A stretch of DNA of 64,000 bases, from NCBI RefSeq assembly GCF_003460505.1, contig NZ_QTVG01000001.1, forward strand, positions 124,001 to 188,000, written 5' to 3'. A model generated the notes under the pieces. That model made no database searches. It was not told the DNA's origin and saw nothing but the letters and a program-made list of their open reading frames with translations. The DNA comes from Eubacterium sp. AF36-5BH (lineage in GTDB: Bacteria > Bacillota > Clostridia > Lachnospirales > Lachnospiraceae). This document shows positions 45,519-54,756 of the stretch, piece by piece. A program made the position numbers and the translations under genes. Numbering within the stretch: position 1 is the first letter of the stretch; every line of letters begins with the position of its first letter.

Positions 45519-47522
45519 TTATTTAAGTGGTTCATTTAACAATTCGCAACCTGCTAAAACAAATCTGCCATCTCTTATTATGTCAATTTCTTCTCCGTCT
45601 TTAGTTACAGCAACAATTTCTCCTAACTCATCATAAGGAATTGTTATATCTGTATGGCAACTGAAATATGCCTTGTCAATATCTGTTTTTCTAAGGGCTG
45701 AAACTTCGTTTTCTTTTGCAATAATTTCTTTTCCATTAGGATTGTGAAGTTCCACATCTTCCTCGAAAGAATAGCATGTATCACCTACTGCAAAATGAGG
45801 ACCCATTTTTTCAACAATTAATATTGGAAGTTTGTACACTACATCAAACTTATTTGCAATTGCATAAGCTGTAGTATTCGTTCCAATGGCAAACTCTCCA
45901 ATAGGAAGTGTTTCGTGGTTGTACATTACATTCTCTTTAATGTACTTTTTGTTTTCCTCTTCTGTCTGGAAATTTTTGCAGGCATAGTCTGCAATCATTC
46001 CATCTTCAAATTTTATTTCTAAATCTTTATATTTCAATTCACCTAAATAAACTTCACTTACATGTAATATACCATTTGTTCCCTTTAGAACAGGTGATGT
46101 AAATACTTCACCTAAAGGAATGTTTACGTCGGCAAGACAATTTTCAAAATTAGTTTCTTTTTCAGGATTGTTAAGTTCATGTAGTTTTACATTAATATAG
46201 GTTCTGTTATCTCCTTTGCCCACAACCCTTACATAATCTGCTTTGTCTAATTCATCAATTATTTTATTCTGAATTATTTCGTATTTCTCTGAATCAAGTG
46301 TATTAATCTTCACTGTTGCATCAAACATTTCCTTAAAGTTGTCGCCAAACTCAGGGATTGGAAAAGCAATAATTGTAAAACTTCTCTGATCTCCCGGAAT
46401 ATGTTCCTGCACGATTCTCTGGTATTCATTAATATAGCCTGCACTTAATTTCTGCTGTTCCTTTGTTAACTTGTAAGCTTCTTTTTTGCTTTCAGGCTCA
46501 AATGGATTTTCACCAAATATTTCTATAACAGCCGGGCCTGCCATCTTTAGTGCCAAATCTTTTCTGTTTTCAAAAGCCTGTTTTGCCACTTCTAACTTGC
46601 GCTTAACAAAAGCCTTATCAAGATATAATGCCTCATCAAACTTATGGTCAAACCAATACTGTTTATTGCACATTGTGCTTCCATATCCTAATGGATAAAT
46701 TATTGGTTTAAGCCCCATTTTTTCAAAATCTAATATTGCTGATTTAATAATCCTCTCAAAACCAATATTATATCTAATATCTACAGTATCCTTAATTGAC
46801 AAATCTTTCCCTGCAATAACGAAGCCTTTTCTATAGCCTTCTGTGTAAACATGCGCCAAACTATCAATCTCACTTTGGCTCAAGCTGTTAAGATACTGTG
46901 CCATTCCAATTTCATTTGCACCAATATGCTCTCCATACATGTACAAATATCTAATGTCATTTAAATCACTGTTCATTACAATATCAACTGCAAAAGTTCT
47001 TTTCGGATTAACTCTCCAGTCAACCATGTCATCAACAAAAATTTCTGTATTATCTTTTTCAAATGAATACACAGCCTCTTCTATGCTTCGATATTCTAAC
47101 TCTTCAGAATTTTCAAAATAATAGAATAGCTCTATAAATAACTCAATTCTTAAAGTTACAATTTCAATTTCCTGTCTATACACATTGCCAATTAAATCTC
47201 TGATTTTTTTGTAAACATAGCATAGAATTCTGCCGTATTCTTCTCCCAGTTCTTCACAGGCAAACTTTGGATTAGCCAAAGATGTTTCATAATTTTCTTT
47301 ATAAATGTCTTCATAAAGTTCGTAATTTAATTGTTCTAATTGCTCTGTGGTATATTCCTTTAATCTGCCACTTTCAATTTCATCTTTTACAGAATTTAAT
47401 TTCAAAATAAATTTAGCAACCTTACTAAAATATTCCTGATATTTTTCATTGCTAATATTTTCTGTTGAAATTTCTTTTATTCTTTCAATTGCAATCTCAT
47501 AACGCTCTCTAACTATATCCAT
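45519..47522 (-). CDS. M29-type (AmpS/PepS-like) aminopeptidase with long N-terminal extension
   Basis: 667 aa. The C-terminal part (about 290-667) resembles thermophilic-type leucyl aminopeptidases of family M29: GEVFTSPVLKGTNGILHV and LPIGEFAIGTNTTAYAIA supply Glu ligands, KMGPHFAVGDTCYSF a His, and FSCHTDITIPYD a His/Asp pair. These bind two cobalt or zinc ions. Residues 1-290 form an additional helical, acidic region that classic M29 enzymes (about 410 aa) lack. Peptide recycling is the likely role. It is cytoplasmic with no signal. Downstream of a small membrane protein gene, with AGAGGAATG near the ATG. Confidence 0.75.
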   Translation of the reverse strand: MDIVRERYEIAIERIKEISTENISNEKYQEYFSKVAKFILKLNSVKDEIESGRLKEYTTEQLEQLNYELYEDIYKENYETSLANPKFACEELGEEYGRILCYVYKKIRDLIGNVYRQEIEIVTLRIELFIELFYYFENSEELEYRSIEEAVYSFEKDNTEIFVDDMVDWRVNPKRTFAVDIVMNSDLNDIRYLYMYGEHIGANEIGMAQYLNSLSQSEIDSLAHVYTEGYRKGFVIAGKDLSIKDTVDIRYNIGFERIIKSAILDFEKMGLKPIIYPLGYGSTMCNKQYWFDHKFDEALYLDKAFVKRKLEVAKQAFENRKDLALKMAGPAVIEIFGENPFEPESKKEAYKLTKEQQKLSAGYINEYQRIVQEHIPGDQRSFTIIAFPIPEFGDNFKEMFDATVKINTLDSEKYEIIQNKIIDELDKADYVRVVGKGDNRTYINVKLHELNNPEKETNFENCLADVNIPLGEVFTSPVLKGTNGILHVSEVYLGELKYKDLEIKFEDGMIADYACKNFQTEEENKKYIKENVMYNHETLPIGEFAIGTNTTAYAIANKFDVVYKLPILIVEKMGPHFAVGDTCYSFEEDVELHNPNGKEIIAKENEVSALRKTDIDKAYFSCHTDITIPYDELGEIVAVTKDGEEIDIIRDGRFVLAGCELLNEPLK

Positions 47523-47563
47523 TTCATTCCTCTTTGCTTAGTTTTATTTTTTAATAAGTTGAA

Positions 47564-47926
47564 TTATACATAGATTAAATAAAGTCCTAAAATAAAAATC
47601 CATATTACGGCATTTCCTATTGTACCTATGTATGTATATCTTAAAAATCGGTTTCCTTCACTAAAACTCTTTAAACCTACTGCGAACCCCCAGGCTGAAA
47701 CAATGAGAGAAACAAAAACCATAAGTCCTACGTAAACACCTGCCTTGCCTTTTAACGCTATTGATATTGCCACTGCAAGCACAATTATTAAAAGACTAAT
47801 AAGGCCCATAACTGTAGACTTCTTGCCACCTTTTGTATATTTTCTAAGTGGTATATGTTTCTCTGGCTTGTCCCCTTTTTCATCTAATTTTATTTTTTTC
47901 TTTTTATCCCAAAATTTTATACTCAT
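47564..47926 (-). CDS. Small membrane protein (DUF6142-like)
   Basis: 120 aa. A Lys-rich N-terminus (about 1-38) precedes three hydrophobic spans (VMGLISLLIIVLAVAISIAL; VGLMVFVSLIVSAWGFAV; IGTIGNAVIWIFILGLYLIY). I recall such proteins in Lachnospiraceae as an uncharacterised family, and the DUF number is from memory. There is no catalytic motif. It lies between the VanZ-like gene and the aminopeptidase, all on the minus strand with gaps of about 45 bases, so cotranscription is possible. Confidence 0.65.
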   Translation of the reverse strand: MSIKFWDKKKKIKLDEKGDKPEKHIPLRKYTKGGKKSTVMGLISLLIIVLAVAISIALKGKAGVYVGLMVFVSLIVSAWGFAVGLKSFSEGNRFLRYTYIGTIGNAVIWIFILGLYLIYV

Positions 47927-47971
47927 ATCTTTACTTTTTATAAGCCGGCTTTTATCTAATTAAAAACAAGC

Positions 47972-48427
47972 TTATATATGTTTCCTTAATTTAGTTAATT
48001 TCAAGAAGATATATCCTAATAAACCTCCTATAGTATTAAGAAATATATCATCAACATCAAATGCTCCTACTTTTGTAACTAACTGTGCTGTTTCTATTCC
48101 TATACTAAAAAGCATTGCTAAAAATGTAACACTTAAGAAATTTTTAAATACACTTCTTTTTGATACCATTGGAAGTAAAAATCCAAATGGCATAAAACAT
48201 ACAACATTTCCTAAAAGATTAATTATTGTTATATTCCATCCATAAGTATGACGCATATTCCAAAAACGTGTAATCTCTTTAAATAATGTGAGATTATATC
48301 GGTACTGATCACTAACCATGGTTCTGTCTAGCGTTTCAGAAAAAAACATAAAATAAAGCGCCAATATCATGTATGCCACAAAAAATATTCTTCCAAAAAT
48401 GCGAACTTTTCTAGTTGCCTTTGTCAC
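47972..48427 (-). CDS. VanZ family membrane protein
   Basis: 151 aa with four spans. Typical VanZ-like features are NITIINLLGNVVCFMPFGFLLPM and the C-terminal ETAQLVTKVGAFDVDDIFLNTIGGLLGY. The prototype VanZ gives low-level teicoplanin resistance by an unknown route; most chromosomal copies have no resistance role. The start MTKATRKVRIFGRIF lies 20 bases after pyrE, so it is probably read from the pyrE promoter. Confidence 0.85.
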   Translation of the reverse strand: MTKATRKVRIFGRIFFVAYMILALYFMFFSETLDRTMVSDQYRYNLTLFKEITRFWNMRHTYGWNITIINLLGNVVCFMPFGFLLPMVSKRSVFKNFLSVTFLAMLFSIGIETAQLVTKVGAFDVDDIFLNTIGGLLGYIFLKLTKLRKHI

Positions 48428-48447
48428 TTTTCTATTCTCCTAATGGA

Positions 48448-49128
48448 TTATTTTGCACCATACTGTGCATAGTATTTGTCAATTGCTTCTTTTATTTCAT
48501 CATCAATTACAACTTTTCCATTACATTCCTTATTGTAAAGATGCTCTACAACATCAGACATTGTAACAATTGCATTTGTTTCAAATCCATAAAGGTCTTT
48601 TACTTCGTCAAGAGCGCACTTCTCTCCACCCTTACCAACTTCCATTCTGTCAAGAGAAACCATAAGACCAACAATTGTCACATCTGCTGCACCTTTTACC
48701 TTTGGAACTGTTTCTTCCATTGACTTACCTGAAGTTGTAACATCTTCAATCATTACTACTCTGTCACCATCTTTTAAATTGCTACCAAGGAAGTTTCCTT
48801 TGTCTGCACCATGGTCCTTTTCTTCTTTTCTGTCTGAACAATAACGGATTTCTTTTCCATATAATTCATTAAAAGCAATTGCTGTTACAACTGCAAGTGG
48901 AATTCCCTTGTATGCAGGTCCGAAAAGCACATCAAAGTCATCACCATATCTGTCATGAATTGCCTTTGCATAATACTGACCTAATCTGTGAAGCTGTGAA
49001 CCTGTTACATAGGCTCCTGCATTCATGAAAAATGGAGACTTTCTACCACTCTTAAGTGTAAACTCTCCAAATTTTAAAACATCACTTTCTACCATAAATT
49101 CTATAAATTCCTTCTTATATGCTTCCAT
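48448..49128 (-). CDS. pyrE: Orotate phosphoribosyltransferase
   Basis: 226 aa. The PRPP-binding motif is VVMIEDVTTSGKSMEE. Orotate-site sequences include LKSGRKSPFFMNAGA and DVLFGPAYKGIPLAV. The mobile loop holds SDRKEEKDHGADKG. It adds ribose phosphate to orotate. AAAGGAGAAATT precedes the ATG. It has its own promoter about 120 bases upstream and stands apart from the other pyr genes, with a GT2 gene and a terminator between. Confidence 0.95.
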   Translation of the reverse strand: MEAYKKEFIEFMVESDVLKFGEFTLKSGRKSPFFMNAGAYVTGSQLHRLGQYYAKAIHDRYGDDFDVLFGPAYKGIPLAVVTAIAFNELYGKEIRYCSDRKEEKDHGADKGNFLGSNLKDGDRVVMIEDVTTSGKSMEETVPKVKGAADVTIVGLMVSLDRMEVGKGGEKCALDEVKDLYGFETNAIVTMSDVVEHLYNKECNGKVVIDDEIKEAIDKYYAQYGAK

Positions 49129-49246
49129 TATATTAATTTCTCCTTTATCTTTAGGCTCTTTGACCTTTTTATTTCAACTTATCTGATATCTTCTGCTAAT
49201 TTTGATATAATTTTCTCAATTTAGCATTAGCCAATATATTTTTTTT

Positions 49247-49275
49247 ATCTTACCACGAAAAGCTAAGTTTCACAA
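49247..49275 (-). promoter_or_regulatory. Promoter of pyrE
   Basis: On the minus strand TTGTGA (49270-49275) and TAAGAT (49247-49252) are 17 bases apart, placed after the GT2 terminator. The leader is about 110 nt; I see no PyrR anti-antiterminator in it. Confidence 0.55.
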
Positions 49276-49306
49276 TGCGTTAAAAATTGTATTTTTTCTA
49301 ACAAAC

Positions 49307-49348
49307 AAAAAAGAACCATAAAACTTATTTGTCTTACAGTTCTTTTTT
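49307..49348 (-). terminator. Terminator between the GT2 gene and pyrE
   Basis: AAAAAAGAACTGTAA pairs with TTATGGTTCTTTTTT (15 bp including two G-U pairs) with a 10-base loop region. The stem end itself supplies the T-run on the minus strand. Confidence 0.8.
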
Positions 49349-49365
49349 TACTTTATTATATGTAA

Positions 49366-50367
49366 TTATTTAATTTTCTTTATATCCTCTCCATTTGTTT
49401 CACCAATTATAAAATGTGGTCTTTTCTTAACTTCCATGTATGTTTTTGACAAATACTGTCCCATAATGCCCATACAGAAAAGTTGGATTCCACCGATAAA
49501 AGTAATTATGCAGGCAAGTGATGGCCAACCTTCTACGGGATCACCCCATATTGCTTTTCTAACTATAATTAAAACAATTGCAATAAAAGAAACAAATGTA
49601 AACAGTAATCCTATAACTGATGCAATTTGTAGTGGTGCATTGGAGAAGTTGAAAATTCCGTCAAGTGAATATTTAAATAATTTCCAAAAATTCCACTTTG
49701 TTTCTCCTGCTGCTCTCTCAACATTTTCAAATGGTAACCACTTTGTCTTAAAGCCAATCCAACCAAAAATTCCTTTTGAGAATCTGTTCTGTTCTCCCAT
49801 TGCCACAATGGCATCCACCATTTCTCTTTTCATTAATCTAAAATCTCTTGCTCCGTCCACTACGTCAGCATCAGAAATTTTGTTGATTAATTTGTAAAAT
49901 TTGCGGGCGAAAAAAGAACGGATTTTTGGTTCTCCCTGTCTTGTAACTCTTCTTGTTGCAACACTGTCATATTCACCGCTTTCAAGGTAAGTTACCATTT
50001 CAGGTAAAAGTGCCGGTGGGTCCTGCATGTCCGCATCCATAACCGCAACATAATCACCTGCTGCATTGCAAAAACCTGCATACATTGCAGCTTCTTTTCC
50101 AAAGTTTTTGGAAAATGATAAATACACAACTCTGTCATCTTCCTTAGCCATCATCTTTAATATTTCAAGAGTTTTGTCCTTTGAGCCATCATTTACAAAC
50201 AAAAATTCAAAATTATATTGTGGCATTTTGCCCGTAACTTTTTTCAATTCTTCATGTAATATTCCAAGTACTTCTTCTTCGTTATAGCATGGAATTATTA
50301 AAGATATTATTTTCTTTTTAATTTCATTTTTCTTTTCGATTTTATTTTTTTCTTTTAGTTCTTCCAT
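49366..50367 (-). CDS. Family 2 glycosyltransferase (GtrB/DPM1-like, membrane bound)
   Basis: 333 aa from MEELKEKNKIEKKNE. The GT-A fold shows IISLIIPCYNEEEVLGIL, FLFVNDGSKDKTLEIL, and the metal site VAVMDADMQDPPALLPEM. Two C-terminal spans (ASVIGLLFTFVSFIAIVLII; LACIITFIGGIQLFCMGIMG) are as in bactoprenol-phosphate glucosyltransferases. It probably charges a polyprenyl phosphate with a sugar for envelope modification. GGAAGGG precedes the chosen ATG; the ATG five codons upstream is an alternative. It sits between pyrD and pyrE and ends in a terminator. Confidence 0.88.
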   Translation of the reverse strand: MEELKEKNKIEKKNEIKKKIISLIIPCYNEEEVLGILHEELKKVTGKMPQYNFEFLFVNDGSKDKTLEILKMMAKEDDRVVYLSFSKNFGKEAAMYAGFCNAAGDYVAVMDADMQDPPALLPEMVTYLESGEYDSVATRRVTRQGEPKIRSFFARKFYKLINKISDADVVDGARDFRLMKREMVDAIVAMGEQNRFSKGIFGWIGFKTKWLPFENVERAAGETKWNFWKLFKYSLDGIFNFSNAPLQIASVIGLLFTFVSFIAIVLIIVRKAIWGDPVEGWPSLACIITFIGGIQLFCMGIMGQYLSKTYMEVKKRPHFIIGETNGEDIKKIK

Positions 50368-50496
50368 TTTAAGCCCTTCCATTTTCTTTTTGATTAATTG
50401 TATAATTTAATTCTTAATTTTTTCTTATTTTTTTATTATTTCTTTATTATTTTTCCTTATTATTTTCTTGTTTTTGTTTTCTTTTTTCTTTTGCAA

Positions 50497-51399
50497 TTAT
50501 TTTACTAAGCCAATAAGACTGTTAATGTCTTCAACATTATGGCGTTTCATGTAGTCTTCAATTCCCTCAATTACATCAATTGTTGTATGCGGATTATTAA
50601 AATTAGCTGTTCCAACAGATACTGCTGTAGCTCCTGCTAAAATAAATTCCATTGCGTCTTTTGCATTTGTAATTCCACCCATACCGATAATTGGAACCTT
50701 AACTGCATTTGCCACCTGATATACCATTCTTACGGCAACCGGCTTAATGGCCGGGCCTGATAAACCACCTGTCTTGTTAGCCAAAACAAATTTCTGTCTT
50801 TCAACATCGATTTGCATACCTGTTAATGTATTAATCAAAGATAGTGCATCTGCTCCACCGGCTTCTGCCGCTTTTGCCATTTCTGTAATATCAGTTACAT
50901 TTGGGCTAAGTTTCATAATAACAGGCTGTTTAGCAACTTTCTTTACTTCCTTTGTAATAGCTTCAACAGCTTTTGGATCCTGGCCAAAAGCAATTCCACC
51001 ATGTTTTACGTTTGGACAGGAAATGTTGATTTCTAACATATCCACCTCTTCATGACCAAGCTTTTCTACAACGTCTATATAATCTTCTGTTGTTCTTCCA
51101 CATACATTTACGATAATGTTTGTGTCATATTTCTTTAAATAAGGAATATCTCTTTTTGCAAACAAATCATAGCCTGGATTCTGAAGTCCTACTGCATTAA
51201 GCATTCCACCATAAGTTTCTGCAATTCTAGGTGTTGGATTTCCTTCCCATGGCACATTTGCCACACCTTTTGTTACTACGGCACCAAGTCTGTTTAAGTC
51301 AACAAACTCGTCATATTCTGCACCTGAACCAAAAGTTCCTGAGGCAACCATAACAGGATTCTTAAATTCTACACCTGCAATATTTACTTTTGTATTCAT
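50497..51399 (-). CDS. pyrD: Dihydroorotate dehydrogenase B, catalytic subunit
   Basis: 300 aa, class 1B. FMN and orotate sites are seen in NPVMVASGTFGSGAEYDEF, EINISCPNVKHGGIAFG (Cys is the class 1 base), VIMKLSPNVTDI, LTGMQIDVERQKF, and PIIGMGGITNAKDAMEFI. It oxidises dihydroorotate and passes electrons through PyrK to NAD+. Its ATG overlaps the pyrK stop by one base. The 130 bases downstream are a T-rich low-complexity stretch before the GT2 gene. Confidence 0.96.
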   Translation of the reverse strand: MNTKVNIAGVEFKNPVMVASGTFGSGAEYDEFVDLNRLGAVVTKGVANVPWEGNPTPRIAETYGGMLNAVGLQNPGYDLFAKRDIPYLKKYDTNIIVNVCGRTTEDYIDVVEKLGHEEVDMLEINISCPNVKHGGIAFGQDPKAVEAITKEVKKVAKQPVIMKLSPNVTDITEMAKAAEAGGADALSLINTLTGMQIDVERQKFVLANKTGGLSGPAIKPVAVRMVYQVANAVKVPIIGMGGITNAKDAMEFILAGATAVSVGTANFNNPHTTIDVIEGIEDYMKRHNVEDINSLIGLVK

Positions 51400-52166
51400 T
51401 ATAAGTCTACCTCCTCTGCTAAAAATACCGGCCCATCTTTACAAATACGTTTGTTATTAACATTTGTGTGATGGTCTTTGTTTGTTGATTTACAAACACA
51501 TGCCAAACATGCACCTATACCACATGCCATTCTTTCTTCTAATGAAAGCTGACATTCGATTTTCTTTTCAAGAGCATACTCTTTAATTGCCTTTAACATA
51601 GGTGTTGGTCCACATGCGTAAATAACCGCCCCTTCAACGTTCTGTTCTTTTATTGCATCAATAACAGTTCCTTTTGTTCCTGTGCTTCCATCTTCTGTAG
51701 CTATAAAAAGTGTACCATTGCTTTCTAATTCTTCAGTTAAAAATAATTCATTTCTATAACCGGCAACTATTTGAACTTCAGCAATATCTTTTAATTCCTT
51801 TGCTAATTCAACCATTGGTGGAATTCCGATTCCACCACCTATTAAAATAGCTTTCTTACCTGCTCTTTTTACAAATCCATTTCCTAATGGTCCAATAATG
51901 TCTATCTTATCTCCTGCTGTATAAGTTGAGAACTCTTCTGTCCCACCACCTACAACACGATAAACCACACGAAGTGTACTCTCTTGCTTGTTTACCTCAC
52001 ATATACTAATTGGTCTTGGAAGTAATTTTGTCTTGTCGTTACAATACATGGAAATAAACTGTCCGGCTCTTGCCTCTTTTGCAGCTTTTGTTTTAATTAC
52101 CATGCTATAAATATCTGTACCAATAGATTCCTGGCTTACTACACTTGCAGTTTCCTTTTCTCTCAT
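51399..52166 (-). CDS. pyrK: Dihydroorotate dehydrogenase electron-transfer subunit
   Basis: 255 aa. The FAD-binding part has LPRPISICEVNKQESTLRVVYR. The NAD part has GGGIGIPPMVELAKELKD. The C-terminal [2Fe-2S] cluster ligands lie in CGIGACLACVCK and RICKDGPVF. It forms a heterotetramer with PyrD. GGAG six bases before the ATG at 52166 fixes the start; an upstream TTG with seven more codons is less likely. Coupled to pyrD by overlap. Confidence 0.94.
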   Translation of the reverse strand: MREKETASVVSQESIGTDIYSMVIKTKAAKEARAGQFISMYCNDKTKLLPRPISICEVNKQESTLRVVYRVVGGGTEEFSTYTAGDKIDIIGPLGNGFVKRAGKKAILIGGGIGIPPMVELAKELKDIAEVQIVAGYRNELFLTEELESNGTLFIATEDGSTGTKGTVIDAIKEQNVEGAVIYACGPTPMLKAIKEYALEKKIECQLSLEERMACGIGACLACVCKSTNKDHHTNVNNKRICKDGPVFLAEEVDL

Positions 52167-52257
52167 TCCTATCTCCATTCTTTCCAATTCCCCATAACAA
52201 AAACAGTTTAGTTTAAGCTGTTAATTGTTATACGGTTATTTTTAATTTTTTATTGCA

Positions 52258-53175
52258 TTAAAAAATTGAGTTAATGTCTTCAATCATGTCAATTACTGCC
52301 TGTCTTGATGCGTCTGCGTAATTTTCAGCGCCAAACTTAGCATACTTGTCCTGCTTATAAGCGCAGATGATTCCTCTTGATGAGTTTACAATTGCTCCTA
52401 AACCATCTTCGTTAAAATATGGCTTAAGACCTTCTGCAGTACCACCCTGTGCACCGTAACCAGGCACTAAGATGTAGCTCTTTGGCATAACCTTACGAAG
52501 AACCTTACCCATTTCAGGATATGTAGCTCCAACTACTGCTCCAATGTAGCTATAGTCGTTACCCATGTGGTCTTCACCCCATTTTGCAACCTGTTCACCA
52601 ACCCATTCGTAAAGTGGTCTTCCGTCAATTAATCTGTCCTGGAATTCTCCACTTGAAGGATTTGATGTTTTTACTAAGATAAATAATCCCTTGTTTTCTT
52701 CTTTACATACATCAACGAAAGGCTTGATGCCGTCAGTTCCAAGATATGGATTAACTGTTGCAAAATCTTCATCAAATAATGAATACTTCTTGCTTCCCAC
52801 CTGAACTTTTCCTAAATGTCCAACTGCATAAGCGGCTGAAGTTGAACCAATATCTCCACGCTTAACATCACCAATTACTACTAAATCTTTTTCCTTAGCA
52901 TAATCAACTGTTTTCTTAAATGCCTGAAGTCCCGGCACACCAAACTGTTCATACATTGCAATCTGTGGTTTTACAGCTGGGATTAAATCATAAGTTGTAT
53001 CGATAATTCCCTTGTTGTACTGCCAAATTGCTTCTGCTGCACCCTCTAATGTTTCACCAAATTCATCAAAAGCTTTCTTTTGAATGTGTTCAGGTACATA
53101 GCTTAACATTGGATCAAGTCCAACTACTACTGGTGCATTTGTTTTTTTGATTTTGTCAACTAACTTATTAATCAT
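52258..53175 (-). CDS. pyrF: Orotidine 5'-phosphate decarboxylase, long form
   Basis: 305 aa, the larger type 2 form. It starts MINKLVDKIKKTNAPVVVGLD. The catalytic Lys/Asp block lies in LVVIGDVKRGDIGSTS, and phosphate-binding LVPGYGAQGGTAEGLKPYF with SSRGIICAYK follows. It makes UMP from OMP. ATGATTAATAAG follows an AAGGAGATATAAG ribosome site. Forty bases separate it from pyrC and 91 from pyrK, so this is one operon. Confidence 0.95.
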   Translation of the reverse strand: MINKLVDKIKKTNAPVVVGLDPMLSYVPEHIQKKAFDEFGETLEGAAEAIWQYNKGIIDTTYDLIPAVKPQIAMYEQFGVPGLQAFKKTVDYAKEKDLVVIGDVKRGDIGSTSAAYAVGHLGKVQVGSKKYSLFDEDFATVNPYLGTDGIKPFVDVCKEENKGLFILVKTSNPSSGEFQDRLIDGRPLYEWVGEQVAKWGEDHMGNDYSYIGAVVGATYPEMGKVLRKVMPKSYILVPGYGAQGGTAEGLKPYFNEDGLGAIVNSSRGIICAYKQDKYAKFGAENYADASRQAVIDMIEDINSIF

Positions 53176-53215
53176 CTTATATCTCCTTTATGATGTATAT
53201 AATTATTGTAAAATT

Positions 53216-54493
53216 TTATTTATTTTCGTAAACGATTTTTCCGCCAAGTATTGTAAATTCTACCTGACCGTTTACCTTGTAGCCGTTAAATGGTGTATTC
53301 TTTCCCTTTGAAGCAAATGTGTTTGCATCTATTTCGTATTCTGTGTCAGGATTAATTACTACTACATCTGCAACTGCATTTTCATTTAAAGTTCCCTTAT
53401 TAGAGCCTAAAACTTTTGCAGGATTATAGCTCATCTTTGCAGCCATTTGTAATGGTGTAATATGTCCCTTTTTAACTAAGTTTGTAATTGTTAAGGCAAC
53501 TGATGTTTCAAGTCCAACAATTCCAAAAGGTGCATGTTCTAAATCTTTTGCTTTTTCTTCCGCACTATGTGGAGCATGGTCTGTTGAGATTACATCCATT
53601 ATGTCATCTGACAAACCTTTAATTAATGCTTCCATGTCTTCTCTTGCTCTAAGAGGTGGATTCATTTTAAAATTGCTGTCATTACCTGTAATATCATCTG
53701 AACACATTGAAAAATGATGTGGACAAACTTCTGCTGTAACCTTTATGCCTTCTTCTTTTGCTCTTCTTACCATCTCAACGCTGTCTTTTGTTGAGCAGTG
53801 GCATAAGTGAAGGGTTGCATTAGTTTCTTTTGCAAGCATAATGTCTCTCATCGCGATAACATCTTCTACTGCATTACTTATTCCCTTAACACCTAATTCC
53901 TGTGATTTGTCACCAAGATTAATAACTCCGCCTTCAACTAAGTTAATATCTTCGCAGTGAGCCATAACCGGTATGTTAAGCCTTGCGGCTTCTTTCATTG
54001 CCTTTCTATAAACGCCTGAATTCATTACTGATTTTCCATCTTCACTAATTGCACAAATTCCGGCATCTTTTAACTTGCTAATGTTTGTAACTTCCACACC
54101 TGCCATATTCTTTGTGACAGCACCCACAGGAAGAACATTAGTAAGTCCTACCTTCTTACTTTTGTTAATTACATATTCAACAGTTTCCACGTTGTCAATT
54201 ACAGGCTTTGTATTTGGCATACAGCATACTGTTGTAAAGCCACCTTTAGCAGCAGCCCTGCTTCCTGTTTCAATGTCTTCTTTGTATGTAAGTCCCGGGT
54301 CTCTAAAATGTACATGTAAATCGATTAATCCCGGCATCACGTAACATCCCTGTGCATCAATTACTTTGTCTGCATCACACTGAATGTTTTCTGCTTTCTT
54401 CTTAATTAAACCATCTTCAATTAAAACATCTATTACTTTGTCCATGTTTTCTGAAGGATTTAAAACTCTTCCGTTTTTAATTAAAATTGTCAA
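53216..54493 (-). CDS. pyrC: Dihydroorotase (class I), TTG start
   Basis: 425 aa. Metal ligands are seen in GLIDLHVHFRDPGLTYKED (HxH), MAHCEDINLVEGG, LHLCHCSTKDSVEM, and VISTDHAPHSAEEKA. It cyclises carbamoyl aspartate. The first codon is TTG (TTGACAATT), with AGAGGTG five bases upstream; no ATG or GTG nearby is better. It is the first gene of pyrC-F-K-D. pyrB and carAB are not in the window. Confidence 0.93.
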   Translation of the reverse strand: MTILIKNGRVLNPSENMDKVIDVLIEDGLIKKKAENIQCDADKVIDAQGCYVMPGLIDLHVHFRDPGLTYKEDIETGSRAAAKGGFTTVCCMPNTKPVIDNVETVEYVINKSKKVGLTNVLPVGAVTKNMAGVEVTNISKLKDAGICAISEDGKSVMNSGVYRKAMKEAARLNIPVMAHCEDINLVEGGVINLGDKSQELGVKGISNAVEDVIAMRDIMLAKETNATLHLCHCSTKDSVEMVRRAKEEGIKVTAEVCPHHFSMCSDDITGNDSNFKMNPPLRAREDMEALIKGLSDDIMDVISTDHAPHSAEEKAKDLEHAPFGIVGLETSVALTITNLVKKGHITPLQMAAKMSYNPAKVLGSNKGTLNENAVADVVVINPDTEYEIDANTFASKGKNTPFNGYKVNGQVEFTILGGKIVYENK

Positions 54494-54566
54494 GTATACA
54501 CCTCTGCTTTCAAATAAAAATCATAACTTGTAAGTTACTTTATTTTTGCCTAGTTACACAAACTAA

Positions 54567-54595
54567 AGTATACCAAAAAAATAAGAATACGTGAA
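54567..54595 (-). promoter_or_regulatory. Candidate promoter of the pyrC operon
   Basis: On the minus strand TTCACG (54590-54595) and TATACT (54567-54572) are 17 bases apart. The -35 lies within the left arm of the long palindrome at 54581-54691, so extrusion or RNA structure there could affect it. Confidence 0.45.
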
Positions 54596-54691
54596 GTGCC
54601 TAGCGTACTTATTTCAAATCATTGTAAATCATTAGATTTTGATTCTAATTTTTGAAATAGTATTCGTATGCCCACTTCCACATATTCTTAT
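54581..54691. repeat. 111-bp imperfect palindrome between pyrC and a DUF2079 gene
   Basis: The outer arms are ATAAGAATA (54581-54589) and TATTCTTAT (54683-54691). They continue inward with GTG-AAGTG/CACTTC-CAC, GCGTAC/GTATGC, ATTTCAAA/TTTGAAAT and ATTAGA/TCTAAT, with small internal loops. The whole could fold into one long hairpin. It may be a terminator-like structure for the DUF2079 gene, or a MITE. No ORF. Confidence 0.6.
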
Positions 54692-54756
54692 CTTTGTATT
54701 CTTATTTTTCTATTCTTGTCTTTGCTTTTTTGTCTTTATATTTTTATATCCATCTA

